NCBI RefSeq assembly: GCF_006540305.1
Contig: NZ_BJOR01000001.1
Location: forward strand, 186,001 to 250,000
Direction of reading: 5' to 3'
DNA length: 64,000 nucleotides
Source: Streptomyces sp. 6-11-2
GTDB lineage: Bacteria > Actinomycetota > Actinomycetes > Streptomycetales > Streptomycetaceae
Of this stretch, positions 1 through 10,210 are shown piece after piece. The notes beneath the pieces were generated by a model. The model was not told the DNA's origin and ran no database searches. It worked only from the letters and a program-made list of their open reading frames with translations. The position numbers and the translations under genes were made by a program. Every line of letters begins with the position of its first letter. Within the stretch, counting starts at the first letter, position 1.

Positions 1-687
1 GGCGACCCCGGCGGCGACCCGCAGAAGGTCGGCGTGGCCCTGGTCGACGTACTGACCGCCAAGGACGCGACCATCGGCATCCTGGCGGCGCTGCGGGCCC
101 GCGAGCAAAGCGGCCGGGGCCAGCGGGTGGAGGTCAACCTCCTGTCCAGCCTGCTGGGTTCGCTGGCGAACCAGGCCTCGGCGTATCTGACCACCGGCCG
201 GGCGCCGGGGCGGATGGGCAACGCGCACCCGTCCATCGCGCCGTACGAGACGCTGCGCTGCGCGGACGGCCTGCTCGCCATGGCGTGCGGGAACGACGGG
301 CAGTTCCGCCGGCTGGCCGAGGTGCTGGACGCGCCGGAGCTGGCCGACGACGAACGCTTCGCGGTCAATCCGGCCCGGGTGCGCAACCGCCACGCACTCG
401 TCCGGGCCCTGGAGGAACACCTCGCGCGCGACACGGTCGAGACCTGGATCGGGCGGTTCACCGCGGTCGGTGTCCCGGCCGGACGGGTCGGCACCGTCGC
501 CGACGGCATCGCCCTGGCCGAGTCGCTCGGCCTCGAACCGACCGTCCGGGTCGGCCCCTCGTCGCCGCCCCAGATCCGGCACCCCGTCACGTACTCGGCC
601 ACCCCGGTCACCGGCTACCGGCCGCCGCCCCGTCTCGGCGAGCACAGCGACGACGTACGCCGCTGGCTCACCGACCCGACCCACTGA
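1..687 (+). CDS. CoA-transferase family III (CaiB/BaiF), 5' end missing
   Basis: The reading frame is open from base 1, so the gene starts before the window; 228 C-terminal residues are seen. Phrases such as KDATIGILAALRAREQSG and GQRVEVNLLSS are typical of the mid-region of family III CoA-transferases, followed by the usual second domain (YETLRCADGLLAMACGND). The catalytic Asp lies upstream and is not visible. These enzymes move CoA between acids. The next gene, 21 bases downstream, is a glutaryl-CoA dehydrogenase, so a role in activating glutarate (as in SUGCT-type enzymes) is a reasonable inference. Family certain, substrate inferred. Confidence 0.9.
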   Translation, partial: GDPGGDPQKVGVALVDVLTAKDATIGILAALRAREQSGRGQRVEVNLLSSLLGSLANQASAYLTTGRAPGRMGNAHPSIAPYETLRCADGLLAMACGNDGQFRRLAEVLDAPELADDERFAVNPARVRNRHALVRALEEHLARDTVETWIGRFTAVGVPAGRVGTVADGIALAESLGLEPTVRVGPSSPPQIRHPVTYSATPVTGYRPPPRLGEHSDDVRRWLTDPTH

Positions 688-708
688 TCCGCCACAGGAG
701 AAGACCGC

Positions 709-1899
709 ATGAACGCACCGGCCAAACTGCCCCCGCTCGACCCCCGCGACCCCGCCGGCCTGCACGACCTGCTCACCCCCGAGGAGAAGGCGGTGGCCGC
801 CTCGGTGCGCCAGCTCTGCGGGCAGCGCGTCGACCCCTTCGTGGCGGACTGGTTCGAGCAGGGCACCATTCCCGACATCCGCGGCCTGGCCAAGGAGCTC
901 GGCGCGCTGGGCGTGCTCGGCATGCACCTGGAGGGCTACGGCTGCGCGGGCATGTCGGCCACCGAGTACGGCGTGGCCTGCCTCGAACTGGAGGCCTCCG
1001 ACTCCGGTATCCGCTCGCTGGTCTCGGTGCAGGGCTCGCTGGCGATGTTCGCCATCTGGAAGTGGGGCACCGAGGAGCAGAAGCGGCAGTGGCTGCCGTC
1101 CATGGCCGCCGGTGAGGCGATCGGCTGCTTCGGCCTCACCGAGCCCGACGCCGGCTCCGACCCCGGCAGCATGCGCACCCGGGCGCGGCGCGACGGCGAC
1201 GACTGGGTCCTCGACGGCCGCAAGATGTGGATCACCAACGGCAGCGTGGCCGACGTGGCCGTGGTCTGGGCCGGGACCGACGAGGGCGTGCGCGGCTTCG
1301 TGGTGCCCACCGACACCCCGGGCTTCTCGGCCCCGGAGATCAAGCACAAGCTGTCCCTGCGCGCCTCGGTCACCAGCGAGCTGGTCCTGGACGGGGTGCG
1401 CCTTCCCGCGGACGCCGTGCTCCCCGAGGTCCGGGGTCTGAAGGGCCCGCTCAGCTGCCTCAACGAGGCCCGCTACGGCATCGTCTGGGGAGCGATGGGC
1501 GCGGCCCGGTCGTCGCTGTACGCCGCCCAGTCCTACGCGGTGGAGCGGACCCAGTTCGGCAAGCCGATCGGGGCGTTCCAGCTGACCCAGCAGAAGCTGG
1601 CCGACATGTACCTCGAGTACACCAAGGGCGTGCTCCTGGCGCTGCACCTGGGCCGGCGCAAGGACGCCGGCACGCTGCGGCCCGAGCAGGTGAGCCTGGG
1701 CAAGCTCAACAACGTGCGCGAGGCACTGGACATCTGCCGCACCGCCCGCACGATCCTCGGGGCGAACGGCATCTCCCTGGAATATCCCGTCATCCGGCAC
1801 ATGAACAACCTGGAGTCCGTGCTGACCTACGAGGGCACCGTCGAGATGCACACGCTCGTCGTCGGGCAGGCGGTCACGGGACACGCGGCGTTCCGGTGA
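709..1899 (+). CDS. gcdH: Glutaryl-CoA dehydrogenase (acyl-CoA dehydrogenase family)
   Basis: A 396-residue FAD enzyme expected to convert glutaryl-CoA to crotonyl-CoA and CO2 in lysine/glutarate breakdown. The catalytic base is Glu375 in LTYEGT. Arg102 in DSGIRSLVSVQ matches the Arg that binds the gamma-carboxylate in glutaryl-CoA dehydrogenases and separates them from ordinary acyl-CoA dehydrogenases. The acyl-CoA dehydrogenase signatures CFGLTEPDAGSDPGSM and RTQFGKPIGAFQ are intact, and the length is normal for the family. AGGAG lies just before the ATG. It probably forms an operon with the preceding CoA-transferase. No thiolase or crotonase follows in the window. Confidence 0.93.
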   Translation: MNAPAKLPPLDPRDPAGLHDLLTPEEKAVAASVRQLCGQRVDPFVADWFEQGTIPDIRGLAKELGALGVLGMHLEGYGCAGMSATEYGVACLELEASDSGIRSLVSVQGSLAMFAIWKWGTEEQKRQWLPSMAAGEAIGCFGLTEPDAGSDPGSMRTRARRDGDDWVLDGRKMWITNGSVADVAVVWAGTDEGVRGFVVPTDTPGFSAPEIKHKLSLRASVTSELVLDGVRLPADAVLPEVRGLKGPLSCLNEARYGIVWGAMGAARSSLYAAQSYAVERTQFGKPIGAFQLTQQKLADMYLEYTKGVLLALHLGRRKDAGTLRPEQVSLGKLNNVREALDICRTARTILGANGISLEYPVIRHMNNLESVLTYEGTVEMHTLVVGQAVTGHAAFR

Positions 1900-2100
1900 G
1901 ATCGGGTGGAGGCGGTCCTTCCACTGCTCCCTCCATGACCAAAATTTGTCTGCTTTGCCCGTATAAGACGGGTCATAAGGATAGAAAGGGACTTATCGCG
2001 GTGCGGTGAAAGTTGCCACAGCGGCATCGGGCGGCCTATAAGAGGAGCATGACCGGAGTGATTCCGGAATTCGGGCAACTGCCCGCTACGGAGGATTCCC

Positions 2101-2403
2101 ATGCTTCTGACTCCGTCCGATACGGAGAAATTGCTGCTGAGCGTCGCCGGAATGGTCGCCCGTGACCGGCGGGAGCGCGGCGTGCTCCTCAATTACCCCG
2201 AGGCCGTCGCGCTCCTTTCCTGCTGGGTGATGGAGCGGGCCCGCGAGGGCGCCCTCGTCAGCGATCTGATGGCCGAGGGGCGCACCGTCCTCACCCGCGC
2301 CGAAGTACTCGAAGGCGTCCCCGAGATGCTGCACGACGTCCAGGTCGAGGCGACCTTCCCGGACGGGCGCAAGCTCGTCACGATCACCTCGCCGATCCCG
2401 TGA
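2101..2403 (+). CDS. ureA: Urease subunit gamma
   Basis: A 100-residue structural subunit of nickel urease, which hydrolyses urea to ammonia and carbamate in the cytoplasm. The start [23 protein letters not shown] and the segment [21 protein letters not shown] are diagnostic. GGAGGATTCCC gives a strong ribosome site before the ATG. First gene of a six-gene operon. The 200-base upstream region is clearly more AT-rich than its surroundings and holds a small hairpin (CCCGT/ACGGG, 1958-1972) and a TATAAG tract, so the operon promoter is expected there; no specific regulator site could be named. Confidence 0.96.
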   Translation: MLLTPSDTEKLLLSVAGMVARDRRERGVLLNYPEAVALLSCWVMERAREGALVSDLMAEGRTVLTRAEVLEGVPEMLHDVQVEATFPDGRKLVTITSPIP

Positions 2404-2720
2404 TCCCCGGCGAGATCCGGACCGGTTCCGGCGTACTGCACATCAATGAGAACCGCGCACGGCTTCAGATGACCGTGGTGAATGACGGTGACCGCCCCAT
2501 TCAGCTCGGATCGCATCTGCATTTCCCCGACGCGAATCCCTCACTTTCTTTTGACCGGTCTCTTGCCGAGGGTTTCCGGCTCGATATTCCCGCCGGCACG
2601 TCCCTGCGTTTCGAGCCCGGAGTCGGCGTCGAGGTCACCCTCGTCGAACTGGGCGGCCGCCGGGAGGTGCCCGGCATCGTCGTGCCCGGCACCCGGACCG
2701 CACGAACGGACGACATGTGA
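2400..2720 (+). CDS. ureB: Urease subunit beta
   Basis: A 106-residue urease structural subunit. It opens with [11 protein letters not shown] and contains [22 protein letters not shown], the usual UreB core, followed by [12 protein letters not shown]. The GTG start overlaps the ureA stop (GTGA at 2400-2403), which indicates translational coupling. Gamma and beta are separate genes here, not the fused form found in some actinomycete urease loci. It packs with UreA and UreC into the (alpha-beta-gamma)3 enzyme. Confidence 0.95.
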   Translation: MIPGEIRTGSGVLHINENRARLQMTVVNDGDRPIQLGSHLHFPDANPSLSFDRSLAEGFRLDIPAGTSLRFEPGVGVEVTLVELGGRREVPGIVVPGTRTARTDDM

Positions 2721-2721
2721 C

Positions 2722-4425
2722 ATGGCAGAACTGACCCGCGCCGCCTACGCGTCGCTCTACGGGCCCACCACCGGCGACCGCGTCCGCCTCGCCGACACCG
2801 ACCTGTGGATCGAGGTCGAGGAGGACCGCTGCTTCGGCGGCGACGAGTCCGTGTTCGGCGGTGGCAAGTCCCTGCGCGAATCCATGGGCCAGGCCACCGC
2901 CTCACGCGCCGACGGCGCCCTCGACCTCGTCATCACCAACGCCGTCGTCCTCGACCACTGGGGCGTCGTCAAGGCGGACGTCGGTGTCCGGGCGGGCAGG
3001 ATCGTGGCGCTCGGGCGCTCCGGCAACCCCGACATCAGCGACGGTGTGCACCCCGACCTGGTGATCGGACCCGGCACCGACGTGGTCTCCGGCGAGGGCC
3101 GCATCCTCACCGCCGGAGCCGTCGACACCCACGTCCACTTCCTGATGCCCGAGGCCCTGCACGAGGCCCTGGCCACCGGCACGACCACCGTCATCGGCGG
3201 CGGCACCGGCGCCACCGAGGGGTCCAAGGCCACCACGGTCACCCCCGGCCCGTGGAACCTCGCGATGATGCACCGCTCGCTGGACCGGGTGCCGCTCAAC
3301 GTCATGCTGTTCGGCAAGGGTTCGACCGTCGGCGAGGACGGCCTGCGCGAAGCGGCGCTCGGCGGCGCCGGCGGCTACAAGGTCCACGAGGACTGGGGCG
3401 CGACGCCCGCCGCCATCGACGCGGCGCTGAAGGCCGCCGACGCCTACGGCCTCCAGGTCGCCCTGCACGCCGACAGCCTCAACGAGGCCGGCTACGTCGA
3501 AGGCACCCTCGCCGCCATCGCCGGACGCGGTATCCACGTCTTCCACGCGGAGGGCGCGGGCGGCGGCCACGCACCCGACATCATCACCGTCGCCTCCCAC
3601 CCCAACATCCTTCCGGCGTCGACCAATCCGACGCTTCCGCACACCGTCAACACCGTCGCCGAGCACCTCGACATGCTGATGGTGTGCCACCACCTGAACC
3701 CGCGTGTGCCGGAGGACCTGGCCTTCGCGGAGTCCCGCATCCGCGCGACCACCATCGCCGCCGAGGACGTCCTGCACGACGTCGGCGCCCTGTCCATCAC
3801 CTCCTCCGACGCCCAGGCCATGGGGCGCATCGGTGAGGTCGTCTGCCGCACCTGGCAGGTCGCCCACACCATGAAGCGGCGATTCGGCGACCGGGGCGGC
3901 GAACTTCCCGCCGACAACGAACGCGCCCGCCGCTACGTCGCCAAGTACACGATCTGCCCCGCCGTCGCCCACGGCATCGACCACGTCGTCGGCTCCGTCG
4001 AGCCGGGCAAGCTCGCCGACCTGGTGCTGTGGGACCCGGCCTTCTTCGGCATCCGCCCGGCCGCAGTGATCAAGGGCGGCATGGTGGTGTACGCGCCGCT
4101 CGGCGACCCCAACGCCGCGATCCCCACCACCCAGCCCGTCCTGCTGCGGCCCACCGCCGCGGCCGGCGCGGCCCCGCACCTGTCGGTCAGCTTCGTCGCC
4201 CCGGCGGCCCTGGAGGACGGCCTGGCCGAACGTCTCGGCCTCGTACGGGAGTTGGTCGCCGTGCGGCCCACCCGCCACCTCACCAAGGCGGACCTGCCGA
4301 ACAACACGGCGCTGCCGGACATCGACGTCGACCCGGAGACGTTCGCCATCCGGATCGACGGCGCGCTCGTCGAGCCCTCCCCCGCCACCGAACTGCCGCT
4401 CGCCCAGCGGTACGCGATGTTCTGA
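2722..4425 (+). CDS. ureC: Urease catalytic subunit alpha
   Basis: A 567-residue amidohydrolase carrying the di-nickel site. His137 and His139 (DTHVHF), the carbamylated Lys220 (GYKVHEDWG), the flap Cys322-His323 (MVCHH) and Asp363 (SSDAQAMG) are all present, so an active enzyme is expected. The frame is open far upstream, but the ATG at 2722 gives the normal N-terminus [20 protein letters not shown] and lies two bases after the ureB stop. Some stretches differ from the commonest urease type ([13 protein letters not shown] instead of HSDTLNESG), which suggests a divergent actinobacterial urease lineage. Confidence 0.96.
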   Translation: MAELTRAAYASLYGPTTGDRVRLADTDLWIEVEEDRCFGGDESVFGGGKSLRESMGQATASRADGALDLVITNAVVLDHWGVVKADVGVRAGRIVALGRSGNPDISDGVHPDLVIGPGTDVVSGEGRILTAGAVDTHVHFLMPEALHEALATGTTTVIGGGTGATEGSKATTVTPGPWNLAMMHRSLDRVPLNVMLFGKGSTVGEDGLREAALGGAGGYKVHEDWGATPAAIDAALKAADAYGLQVALHADSLNEAGYVEGTLAAIAGRGIHVFHAEGAGGGHAPDIITVASHPNILPASTNPTLPHTVNTVAEHLDMLMVCHHLNPRVPEDLAFAESRIRATTIAAEDVLHDVGALSITSSDAQAMGRIGEVVCRTWQVAHTMKRRFGDRGGELPADNERARRYVAKYTICPAVAHGIDHVVGSVEPGKLADLVLWDPAFFGIRPAAVIKGGMVVYAPLGDPNAAIPTTQPVLLRPTAAAGAAPHLSVSFVAPAALEDGLAERLGLVRELVAVRPTRHLTKADLPNNTALPDIDVDPETFAIRIDGALVEPSPATELPLAQRYAMF

Positions 4426-5090
4426 TGCCGGGCCTGGCACCCCTGCTGCTGGGCGACGGGCGGCTCCCGGTCGGCGCGTACACCTACAGCGCCGGACTGG
4501 AACCGGCCGTCGCGGCGGGCCTCACCCGCGACGACGTGCCCGCGCTGCTGCGCGCCCGGCTGCGCACCGCGGCCGTCACCGAGGCGGCCGCGGCCGTCCT
4601 CGCCCTGCGGGCCGCCCGGGCGGACCCGGTGGACTACGAGCCCGTACAGCGGGCCCTCGCCGCCCGCACCCCGGCGGCGCCGCTGCGGGAGGCGTCGGCG
4701 ACGCTCGGCCGCGGGGTGCACCGCCTCGCGCGGCGGCTGGCCCCGGACCACCCGGCCGTCACCGCGCTGTCGTCGATCCGTCCCCGCCCGCTGCGGCCGG
4801 TCACGCTCGGCGCGCTCGGAGCCGTCATGGACGTCTCCGAGGAGGAGTTGGCGCACGGCGTGATCTACGACGAACTCCAGACGATCACCTCGGCGGCCCT
4901 GAAACTGCTGCCCGGCGACCCCCTCGACACGGTCGCCTGGATCCTCGCCGCCGAGCCGGACGCCACGGCCGCGGCGCACGAGGCCCTCGCGGTACGGAAC
5001 CCGGCCGGACTGCCCGCCCGTACCCCCCTGCTCACCGAACAGTGGGCACTCGAACACGCACGACGAGAACGGAGACTCTTCCTTGCCTGA
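4425..5090 (+). CDS. ureF: Urease accessory protein UreF
   Basis: A 221-residue accessory protein that bridges UreD and UreG in nickel insertion. The N-terminal [26 protein letters not shown] is the UreF hallmark (usually GSFAFSHGLE, here varied), and the C-terminal half is helical as expected. The ATG shares a base with the ureC stop (TGATG), so the pair is coupled. Weaker sequence conservation is normal for UreF; position between ureC and ureG makes the call firm. Confidence 0.88.
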   Translation: MPGLAPLLLGDGRLPVGAYTYSAGLEPAVAAGLTRDDVPALLRARLRTAAVTEAAAAVLALRAARADPVDYEPVQRALAARTPAAPLREASATLGRGVHRLARRLAPDHPAVTALSSIRPRPLRPVTLGALGAVMDVSEEELAHGVIYDELQTITSAALKLLPGDPLDTVAWILAAEPDATAAAHEALAVRNPAGLPARTPLLTEQWALEHARRERRLFLA

Positions 5091-5799
5091 CCAGCAGCCC
5101 GACCAGCACCACCACCGGCCGTCCGGCACCGCGCGCGCCCTGCGACTGGGCGTCGCGGGCCCCGTCGGCACCGGCAAGAGCTCGATCCTGGCCACGCTGT
5201 GCCGTGAGCTGGCCGGCGAACTCGCCATGGCCGTCGTCACCAACGACATCTACACCGACGAGGACGCCCGCTTCCTGCGCTCGGCCGGCGTGCTGCCGAC
5301 GGAGCGCATCCGCGCGGTGGAGACGGGCGCGTGCCCGCACACCGCGATCCGCGACGACGTCAGCGCCAACCTCGACGCGGTCGAGGACCTGGAGGAGGCG
5401 TTCGGGCCGCTGGACCTGGTACTCGTCGAGAGCGGCGGCGACAACCTCACCGCCACCTTCAGCCCGGCCCTGGCCGACGCCCAGCTGTTCTGCATCGACG
5501 TCGCGGGCGGCGGCGACGTGGCACGCAAGGGCGGCCCCGGCATCACCGGCGCCGACCTGCTGATCGTCAACAAGACCGATCTGGCGCCGCACGTCGAGGT
5601 CGACGTGGACGCCATGGTCGCCGACGCCCGGAATGCCCGAGGCGGTCTGCCGGTCCTCGCGCTGTCCAGGAAGGACCCGGCCTCGATCGCCGAACTCGCC
5701 GACTGGGTACGCTCGTTGCTCGCACGCCACCGGGCCGGCACCCATGTCCCCACCGACCCGGGACCGATGGCACCGCACAGCCACAGCCACGACTCGTGA
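5083..5799 (+). CDS. ureG: Urease accessory GTPase UreG
   Basis: A 238-residue SIMIBI-class GTPase that supplies energy and nickel for urease maturation. Visible are the P-loop GPVGTGKSS, the VVTNDIYT segment, the nickel-binding CPH in [13 protein letters not shown], the [13 protein letters not shown] motif and the guanine-specificity motif NKTD. The C-terminus ends in an extra tail with three His residues (PHSHSHDS), which may add metal binding in an operon that has no UreE. The start used is TTG, preceded by GGAGA and overlapping the end of ureF by eight bases. Confidence 0.95.
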   Translation: MPDQQPDQHHHRPSGTARALRLGVAGPVGTGKSSILATLCRELAGELAMAVVTNDIYTDEDARFLRSAGVLPTERIRAVETGACPHTAIRDDVSANLDAVEDLEEAFGPLDLVLVESGGDNLTATFSPALADAQLFCIDVAGGGDVARKGGPGITGADLLIVNKTDLAPHVEVDVDAMVADARNARGGLPVLALSRKDPASIAELADWVRSLLARHRAGTHVPTDPGPMAPHSHSHDS

Positions 5800-6542
5800 C
5801 CGGGGGCACGGTGGCCCACGGCGAGCCGGCCGACCCCACGGTCGTCACCGTGGAGCGGGAGGGCACCGGCCGCCCGCTCGTCCGCGAGCTGCGCCCCGGC
5901 GCCTTCCTCGCCCCCCGCCCCCTGCTGCCGTCCCCCGACCGGGTGCGGATCGCCCTGGTCGGCACCCGGGCCGGCCTGCTCACGGGAGACGACCTGCTGC
6001 TGCACATCTCGGTCGGCCCCGGGGCCCGCCTGGAGCTGATCGAGCCGTCCGGCCTGGTCGCCTACGACCACCGCGGCGGCACCTCGCGGTGGCGGGCCCG
6101 GGTCGACATCGCCGAGGACGGCGAACTGGTCTGGCACGGCAAGCCGTTCGTGGTCGGCGACGGCGCCCGGGTGGAACGCTCGATGGACGTCGCGCTGGCG
6201 GCCGGGGCCCGCATGCTGTGGCGGGACACCCTGGTCCTGGGGCGTTCCGGCGAGCGGGGCGGCAGCGTACGGGCGACCACACACGTCACCCACGACGGGC
6301 ACGATCTGCTGGTCGAGGACCTGGACCTGACGGAGCCGGACCTGCGCGAGCTCCCGGGCGTCCTAGGCCCCCACCGCGTCATCGGCTCGGTCACCTGCCT
6401 CGGCTCCCGTCCCCGCGGACCGCACCACCCGTACCGCATGGAGCTGGCGGGGCCGGGGGCGCAGGTGCGGCTGCTGGACACGGTGGCACCGGCGATCGAG
6501 GCGGAGCTGGCGGCCGTCTGGGCGAGCTGGCGGAGCCGCTGA
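5796..6542 (+). CDS. ureD: Urease accessory protein UreD (UreH)
   Basis: A 248-residue accessory protein that contacts apo-urease. [30 protein letters not shown] and the later [19 protein letters not shown] correspond to the UreD beta-helical core. The proposed GTG overlaps the ureG stop (GTGA); a second in-frame GTG at 5811 has a better G-rich ribosome site and may be the true start. Last gene of the operon. The order A-B-C-F-G-D is usual for Streptomyces. Confidence 0.87.
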   Translation: MTGGTVAHGEPADPTVVTVEREGTGRPLVRELRPGAFLAPRPLLPSPDRVRIALVGTRAGLLTGDDLLLHISVGPGARLELIEPSGLVAYDHRGGTSRWRARVDIAEDGELVWHGKPFVVGDGARVERSMDVALAAGARMLWRDTLVLGRSGERGGSVRATTHVTHDGHDLLVEDLDLTEPDLRELPGVLGPHRVIGSVTCLGSRPRGPHHPYRMELAGPGAQVRLLDTVAPAIEAELAAVWASWRSR

Positions 6543-6744
6543 CACCGGCCGCCCCGGCCGTACGGCCCGCAGGGCCGGCCCCACCGGCGGCCGGTCCGGC
6601 AGCCACCCGCACGGTTGCGCGTGACGGCGGGGGCCGGCCCCCTCGATGACCTGCTGACCGGCACACGGGGGTCGCGGTACCGTCCAGCGAGACGACCACA
6701 CCGCACCGCCGAGGCCCGGTCCGCCCGGGCGAGGGGAGCACCGC

Positions 6745-8007
6745 ATGAGCGAGTCCACCCACCAGGCAGTCGCCGAGCCCGACGACGGCGGCCGGACCGA
6801 TCCGCTCGTCCAGCTGTCCCTGGAGCAGTTGCGGCAGCGGTCCAGCATGAAGTGGCGCGCGCACCCGGAGGACGTCCTGCCGCTGTGGGTGGCGGAGATG
6901 GACGTCCCCCTGGCACCCGCGGTCGCCGACACCCTGCACCGGGCCGTCGCGCTGGGAGACACCGGATACCCCCACGGCACCGGCTACGCCGAGGCCCTCG
7001 CCGCCTTCGCCGCCACGCGATGGGGGTGGGACGGCCTGCGCGTGGAGAACACGGCGCTCGTGCCCGACGTGATGATGGGCATCGTCGAGATCCTCCGCCT
7101 CGTCACCGGCCCCGGCGACGCGGTCGTCGTCTGCTCACCCGTCTACCCCCCGTTCTACGCGTTCGTCACGCACGCCGGCCGGGAGGTCGTCGAAGCCCGT
7201 CTCGGCCCCGACCTGCGAATCGACCTCGCCGGACTCGAGGACGCCTTCATACGCGCACGGCGCGACGGCCGCCGCGCGGCGTTCCTGATGAGCAACCCGC
7301 ACAACCCGACCGGTGTCGTCCACACCCGCGCGGAACTCGAGGCGATCGCCGCGCTCGCCCGCGGACACGGTGTCCGGGTGATCTCCGACGAGATCCACGC
7401 CCCGCTGGTGCTGCCCGGCGCCGTCTTCACGCCCTTCCTCGGCGTTCCCGGCTCGGAGAACGGCTTCGCGCTGACCTCCGCGTCCAAGGCATGGAACCTG
7501 GCCGGTCTCAAGGCCGCCGTGGCCATGGCCGGCACCGAGGCCGCGGACGACCTGCGCCGGATGCCCGAGGAGGTCGGCCACGGCCCCAGCCATCTGGGCA
7601 TCCTCGCCCACACGGCGGCGTTCCGCGACGCGGGCGACTGGCTCGACGAGCTGCTGCTCGGGCTCGACGCCAACCGGAACCTGCTGGGCGAACTGGTGAA
7701 GGAACACCTCCCGGACGTGGGGTACGTCCCGCCCCAGGGCACCTACCTCGCCTGGCTCGACTGCACCGGGCTGGGACTGCACGACGACCGTCCCACCGGC
7801 GGACCCGGCATCGTGAGCGACCTCGCCGGACCGGCGAAGCTGTTCCTGGACGAAGCTCGCGTCGCCCTCAGCTCCGGACACGTCTTCGGCAGCGGCGGCG
7901 CGGGATGCGTACGCCTCAACTTCGCGACCTCACCGGCGATCCTGCGTCAAGCGCTCACGCGCATGGGCCGCGCGGTAGCCGGCCTCGGGCAGGCGCCCCG
8001 CCCCTGA
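6745..8007 (+). CDS. MalY/PatB-type PLP aminotransferase, probable cystathionine beta-lyase
   Basis: A 420-residue fold type I PLP enzyme. The N-terminal [21 protein letters not shown] is the MalY/PatB signature; Lys248 in [12 protein letters not shown] is the Schiff-base lysine, SDEIHAPLV carries the pyridine-binding Asp, and RLNFATSP near the end has the carboxylate-binding Arg. The family cleaves C-S bonds of cystathionine or cysteine conjugates, giving pyruvate, ammonia and a thiol. The ATG has GAGGGGAG upstream. It stands alone after the urease operon. The exact substrate is not predictable. Confidence 0.88.
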   Translation: MSESTHQAVAEPDDGGRTDPLVQLSLEQLRQRSSMKWRAHPEDVLPLWVAEMDVPLAPAVADTLHRAVALGDTGYPHGTGYAEALAAFAATRWGWDGLRVENTALVPDVMMGIVEILRLVTGPGDAVVVCSPVYPPFYAFVTHAGREVVEARLGPDLRIDLAGLEDAFIRARRDGRRAAFLMSNPHNPTGVVHTRAELEAIAALARGHGVRVISDEIHAPLVLPGAVFTPFLGVPGSENGFALTSASKAWNLAGLKAAVAMAGTEAADDLRRMPEEVGHGPSHLGILAHTAAFRDAGDWLDELLLGLDANRNLLGELVKEHLPDVGYVPPQGTYLAWLDCTGLGLHDDRPTGGPGIVSDLAGPAKLFLDEARVALSSGHVFGSGGAGCVRLNFATSPAILRQALTRMGRAVAGLGQAPRP

Positions 8008-8298
8008 CGCCGCCAGTAGCCCCCGGAGTCGACCCCCAGCCGCTCCGCCGGGCGGGTGGCGGTCGGCGGGGCGTACTTCCGGGGCAGCCCGCCCACCCGC
8101 ACGCGCACCGGACGCGCCGGGGCGTGCAGCCCCTCGGTATCCGGAACTCCGGAACCGCCCCGGTCATGGCCGGACGTGAACTGCGGGCCGTCGGCCCATT
8201 GCTCGTGGCGAATGCGCTGTATACGGTGTGTGCACTGCATCCAATGGGAGCGGGGAACACGGACGGCCGCAGTGGCACAGAGGAAAGGGGCTCATCCC

Positions 8299-9420
8299 AT
8301 GCACGCTTCCGGCACAGCCGAGCACTACGACGTCCTCGTCGTCGGCGGGGGCGCCGCCGGCTCCGCCGCCGCCTGGCAGCTGGCGAAGCGCGGCCACCGC
8401 GTCTGCCTGCTGGAACGGTTCGCACCCGGTCACCGGGCCGGCAGCTCGCACGGCAGGTCGCGGCTGCTGCGGCTGACCTACACGGATCCTCTGTACGCGC
8501 GGATGGCCGCCGAGGCGCTGCGCATGTGGCACCGGCTCGAGTCCGAGAGCGGCGGCGACCTGATCTCCACCGTGGGGGCCGTGGACGGCGGCCGCGCGGA
8601 GCGTCTGGAGCAGGCCGCCGCCGCGCTGGCCGACGAGGGAGCCGACTTCGAGGTGCTCACCGAGCACCAGGCGCGGTCGCGCTGGCCGCAACTCGCCCTG
8701 CCGGGTGACGTGCTGTTCCACCCGGACGCCGCCCGCGTCGACCCCGACGCGACGCTCCCGGCGCTCCAGCACCTCGCCGCCCGTTCCGGCTGCCGGATCC
8801 TGCACGGCACACCGGTGACCGCGCTGGAGACCGACGCGGACGGAGTCCGTGCCCGCACGCCCGCGGGCACGTTCACCGCACCTGTCGCGGTCGTCACCGT
8901 CGGCCCGTGGACGAGCCGGCTGCTCGACGGTCTCGTCACGCTGCCGGAGCTGACGGTGACCCAAGAACAGGTCTTCCACCTGCCGCAGCGCGATCCGGAC
9001 GCCGTCTGGCCCGCCTTCAGCTTTCAGCACGAGGACGGAGGCATCGTCTACGGCATGCCCACGGCCGACGAGGGCGTCAAGGTCGCCGAACACCTCGGCG
9101 GACGGGTCGTGGACCCGGATACCCGGGACGGGATCGTGGACGCCGCCGCCCGCGGCCGGGTCCTGGCGTTCGCGGCGGAGCGGCTGCCCGGTCTGGAACC
9201 GGTCGTCTCCACGGAGACGACCTGCCTCTACACCAACACGGCCGACGAGGACTTCCTGCTGGACCGGGTGGGTCCGCTGGTCGTCGGCACGGCCTGCTCC
9301 GGGCACGGCTTCAAGTTCACGCCGCTGCTGGGCCGGATGCTCGCCGACCTCGCGGAGGGCGACACCGAGCCCCACCCGCGCTTCCGGCTCCCCTCCCCCG
9401 CACCGGCCGACCGCGCCTGA
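8299..9420 (+). CDS. FAD-dependent oxidase of the monomeric sarcosine / N-methyltryptophan oxidase family
   Basis: A 373-residue DAO-fold flavoenzyme. The Rossmann motif VVGGGAAGSAAAWQLAKRG is at residues 14-32, GSSHGRSRLLR follows (the Arg region near the flavin), Cys309 in CLYT matches the Cys that holds FAD covalently in MSOX/MTOX, and CSGHGFKFTPLLG is the conserved C-terminal motif. The family oxidises N-methyl amino acids to formaldehyde, glycine or amine and hydrogen peroxide. The open frame extends upstream, but the ATG preceded by GAAAGGGG gives the usual family N-terminus. The upstream 8220-8260 region (TGTATAC, GTGTGCAC) is AT-richer and may hold its promoter or an operator. Confidence 0.87.
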   Translation: MHASGTAEHYDVLVVGGGAAGSAAAWQLAKRGHRVCLLERFAPGHRAGSSHGRSRLLRLTYTDPLYARMAAEALRMWHRLESESGGDLISTVGAVDGGRAERLEQAAAALADEGADFEVLTEHQARSRWPQLALPGDVLFHPDAARVDPDATLPALQHLAARSGCRILHGTPVTALETDADGVRARTPAGTFTAPVAVVTVGPWTSRLLDGLVTLPELTVTQEQVFHLPQRDPDAVWPAFSFQHEDGGIVYGMPTADEGVKVAEHLGGRVVDPDTRDGIVDAAARGRVLAFAAERLPGLEPVVSTETTCLYTNTADEDFLLDRVGPLVVGTACSGHGFKFTPLLGRMLADLAEGDTEPHPRFRLPSPAPADRA

Positions 9421-9426
9421 CCGTCA

Positions 9427-9465
9427 CGAGAACCCGGAGGCGGGCCACCGGCCTCCGGGTTCTCG
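9427..9465. terminator. Bidirectional hairpin terminator
   Basis: A perfect 15-bp stem (CGAGAACCCGGAGGC pairing with GCCTCCGGGTTCTCG) with a 9-base loop lies between two convergent genes, the oxidase and the DUF305 lipoprotein. It should end transcription from both sides. Confidence 0.85.
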
Positions 9466-9478
9466 TCGGCTTGAACGA

Positions 9479-10108
9479 TCAGCTCTTGCCGAGGAGCTTG
9501 CTCATCTCCTCGATCTCGGCGTTCTGCGCGGTGATGATGTCGTCGGCCGTCTTCCTGGCGGGCCCGTAACGGCCGTTGGTCTTCTCGGTCGTGGCCATCT
9601 CCACGGCGCCCTCGTGGTGCTCGGCCATCATGGTCAGGAACATCCTGTCGAAGTCCGCACCGGACGCCTTCGCCAGCTTGTTCATGTCCTGACCGTCCAT
9701 CATCCCGGGCATGCCCGCGTGACCGGAGTGGTCCATACCCGGCATGGCGGAGGGCACCTTCGCGCCCCAGGACTCCAGCCAGCCGGACATCGTCGCGATC
9801 TCCGGGTCCTGGGCCTTCTCGATGCGGGTGGCCAGGTCCTTGACCTCGGCGGAGGACGCCCGGGTGGCGGCCGTCCGCGCCATCAGGACGGCCTGCTGGT
9901 GGTGCGGGATCATGCCCTGCGCGAAGGACACGTCCGCGTCGTTGTGGGCGCCGGCCGTGCGCTCGGCGCTCGCCGCCGAGGACGACGTCCGCGCGTCGGC
10001 GCCGCTTCCGGAGCCGTCGCCGCTGCCGCAGGCGGCGAGAGCGAGGGCGGCGGTCACGGCCGTCGTGACGAGCGCGGCACGGCGGACGAGGGAACGGGTG
10101 CTGGTCAT
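9479..10108 (-). CDS. DUF305 lipoprotein, copper-associated
   Basis: A 209-residue exported lipoprotein: the N-terminus has a basic region, a hydrophobic helix and the lipobox LALAAC with Cys27. The DUF305 domain follows, with the paired His/Met motifs SFAQGMIPHHQQAVLMA and FLTMMAEHHEGAVEMA and a Met/His-rich loop (AMPGMDHSGHAGMPGMM) well suited to Cu(I) or Ag(I). It is the last gene of the minus-strand copper block, so a periplasmic-side (extracytoplasmic) copper-handling role is likely. AGGAG precedes the ATG. Confidence 0.85.
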   Translation of the reverse strand: MTSTRSLVRRAALVTTAVTAALALAACGSGDGSGSGADARTSSSAASAERTAGAHNDADVSFAQGMIPHHQQAVLMARTAATRASSAEVKDLATRIEKAQDPEIATMSGWLESWGAKVPSAMPGMDHSGHAGMPGMMDGQDMNKLAKASGADFDRMFLTMMAEHHEGAVEMATTEKTNGRYGPARKTADDIITAQNAEIEEMSKLLGKS

Positions 10109-10210
10109 GGTGGTACTCCTGCGATGTGCGAAGGATGCTGCGCCGGTGGGGCGCGGGACATGGCGAAGTGCCGCGGTGGCCCTCAGGGGCGGGCGCGGCG
10201 CGGCCTTGTC

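Noticed and set aside
2049..2165. Short frame before and into ureA as a leader peptide
   Set aside because: The ribosome site is too close to its ATG and the frame overlaps ureA for over 60 bases without a known leader motif.
2482..2721. Upstream in-frame extension of ureC
   Set aside because: It overlaps ureB in another frame, is not urease-like, and ATG 2722 gives the family N-terminus.
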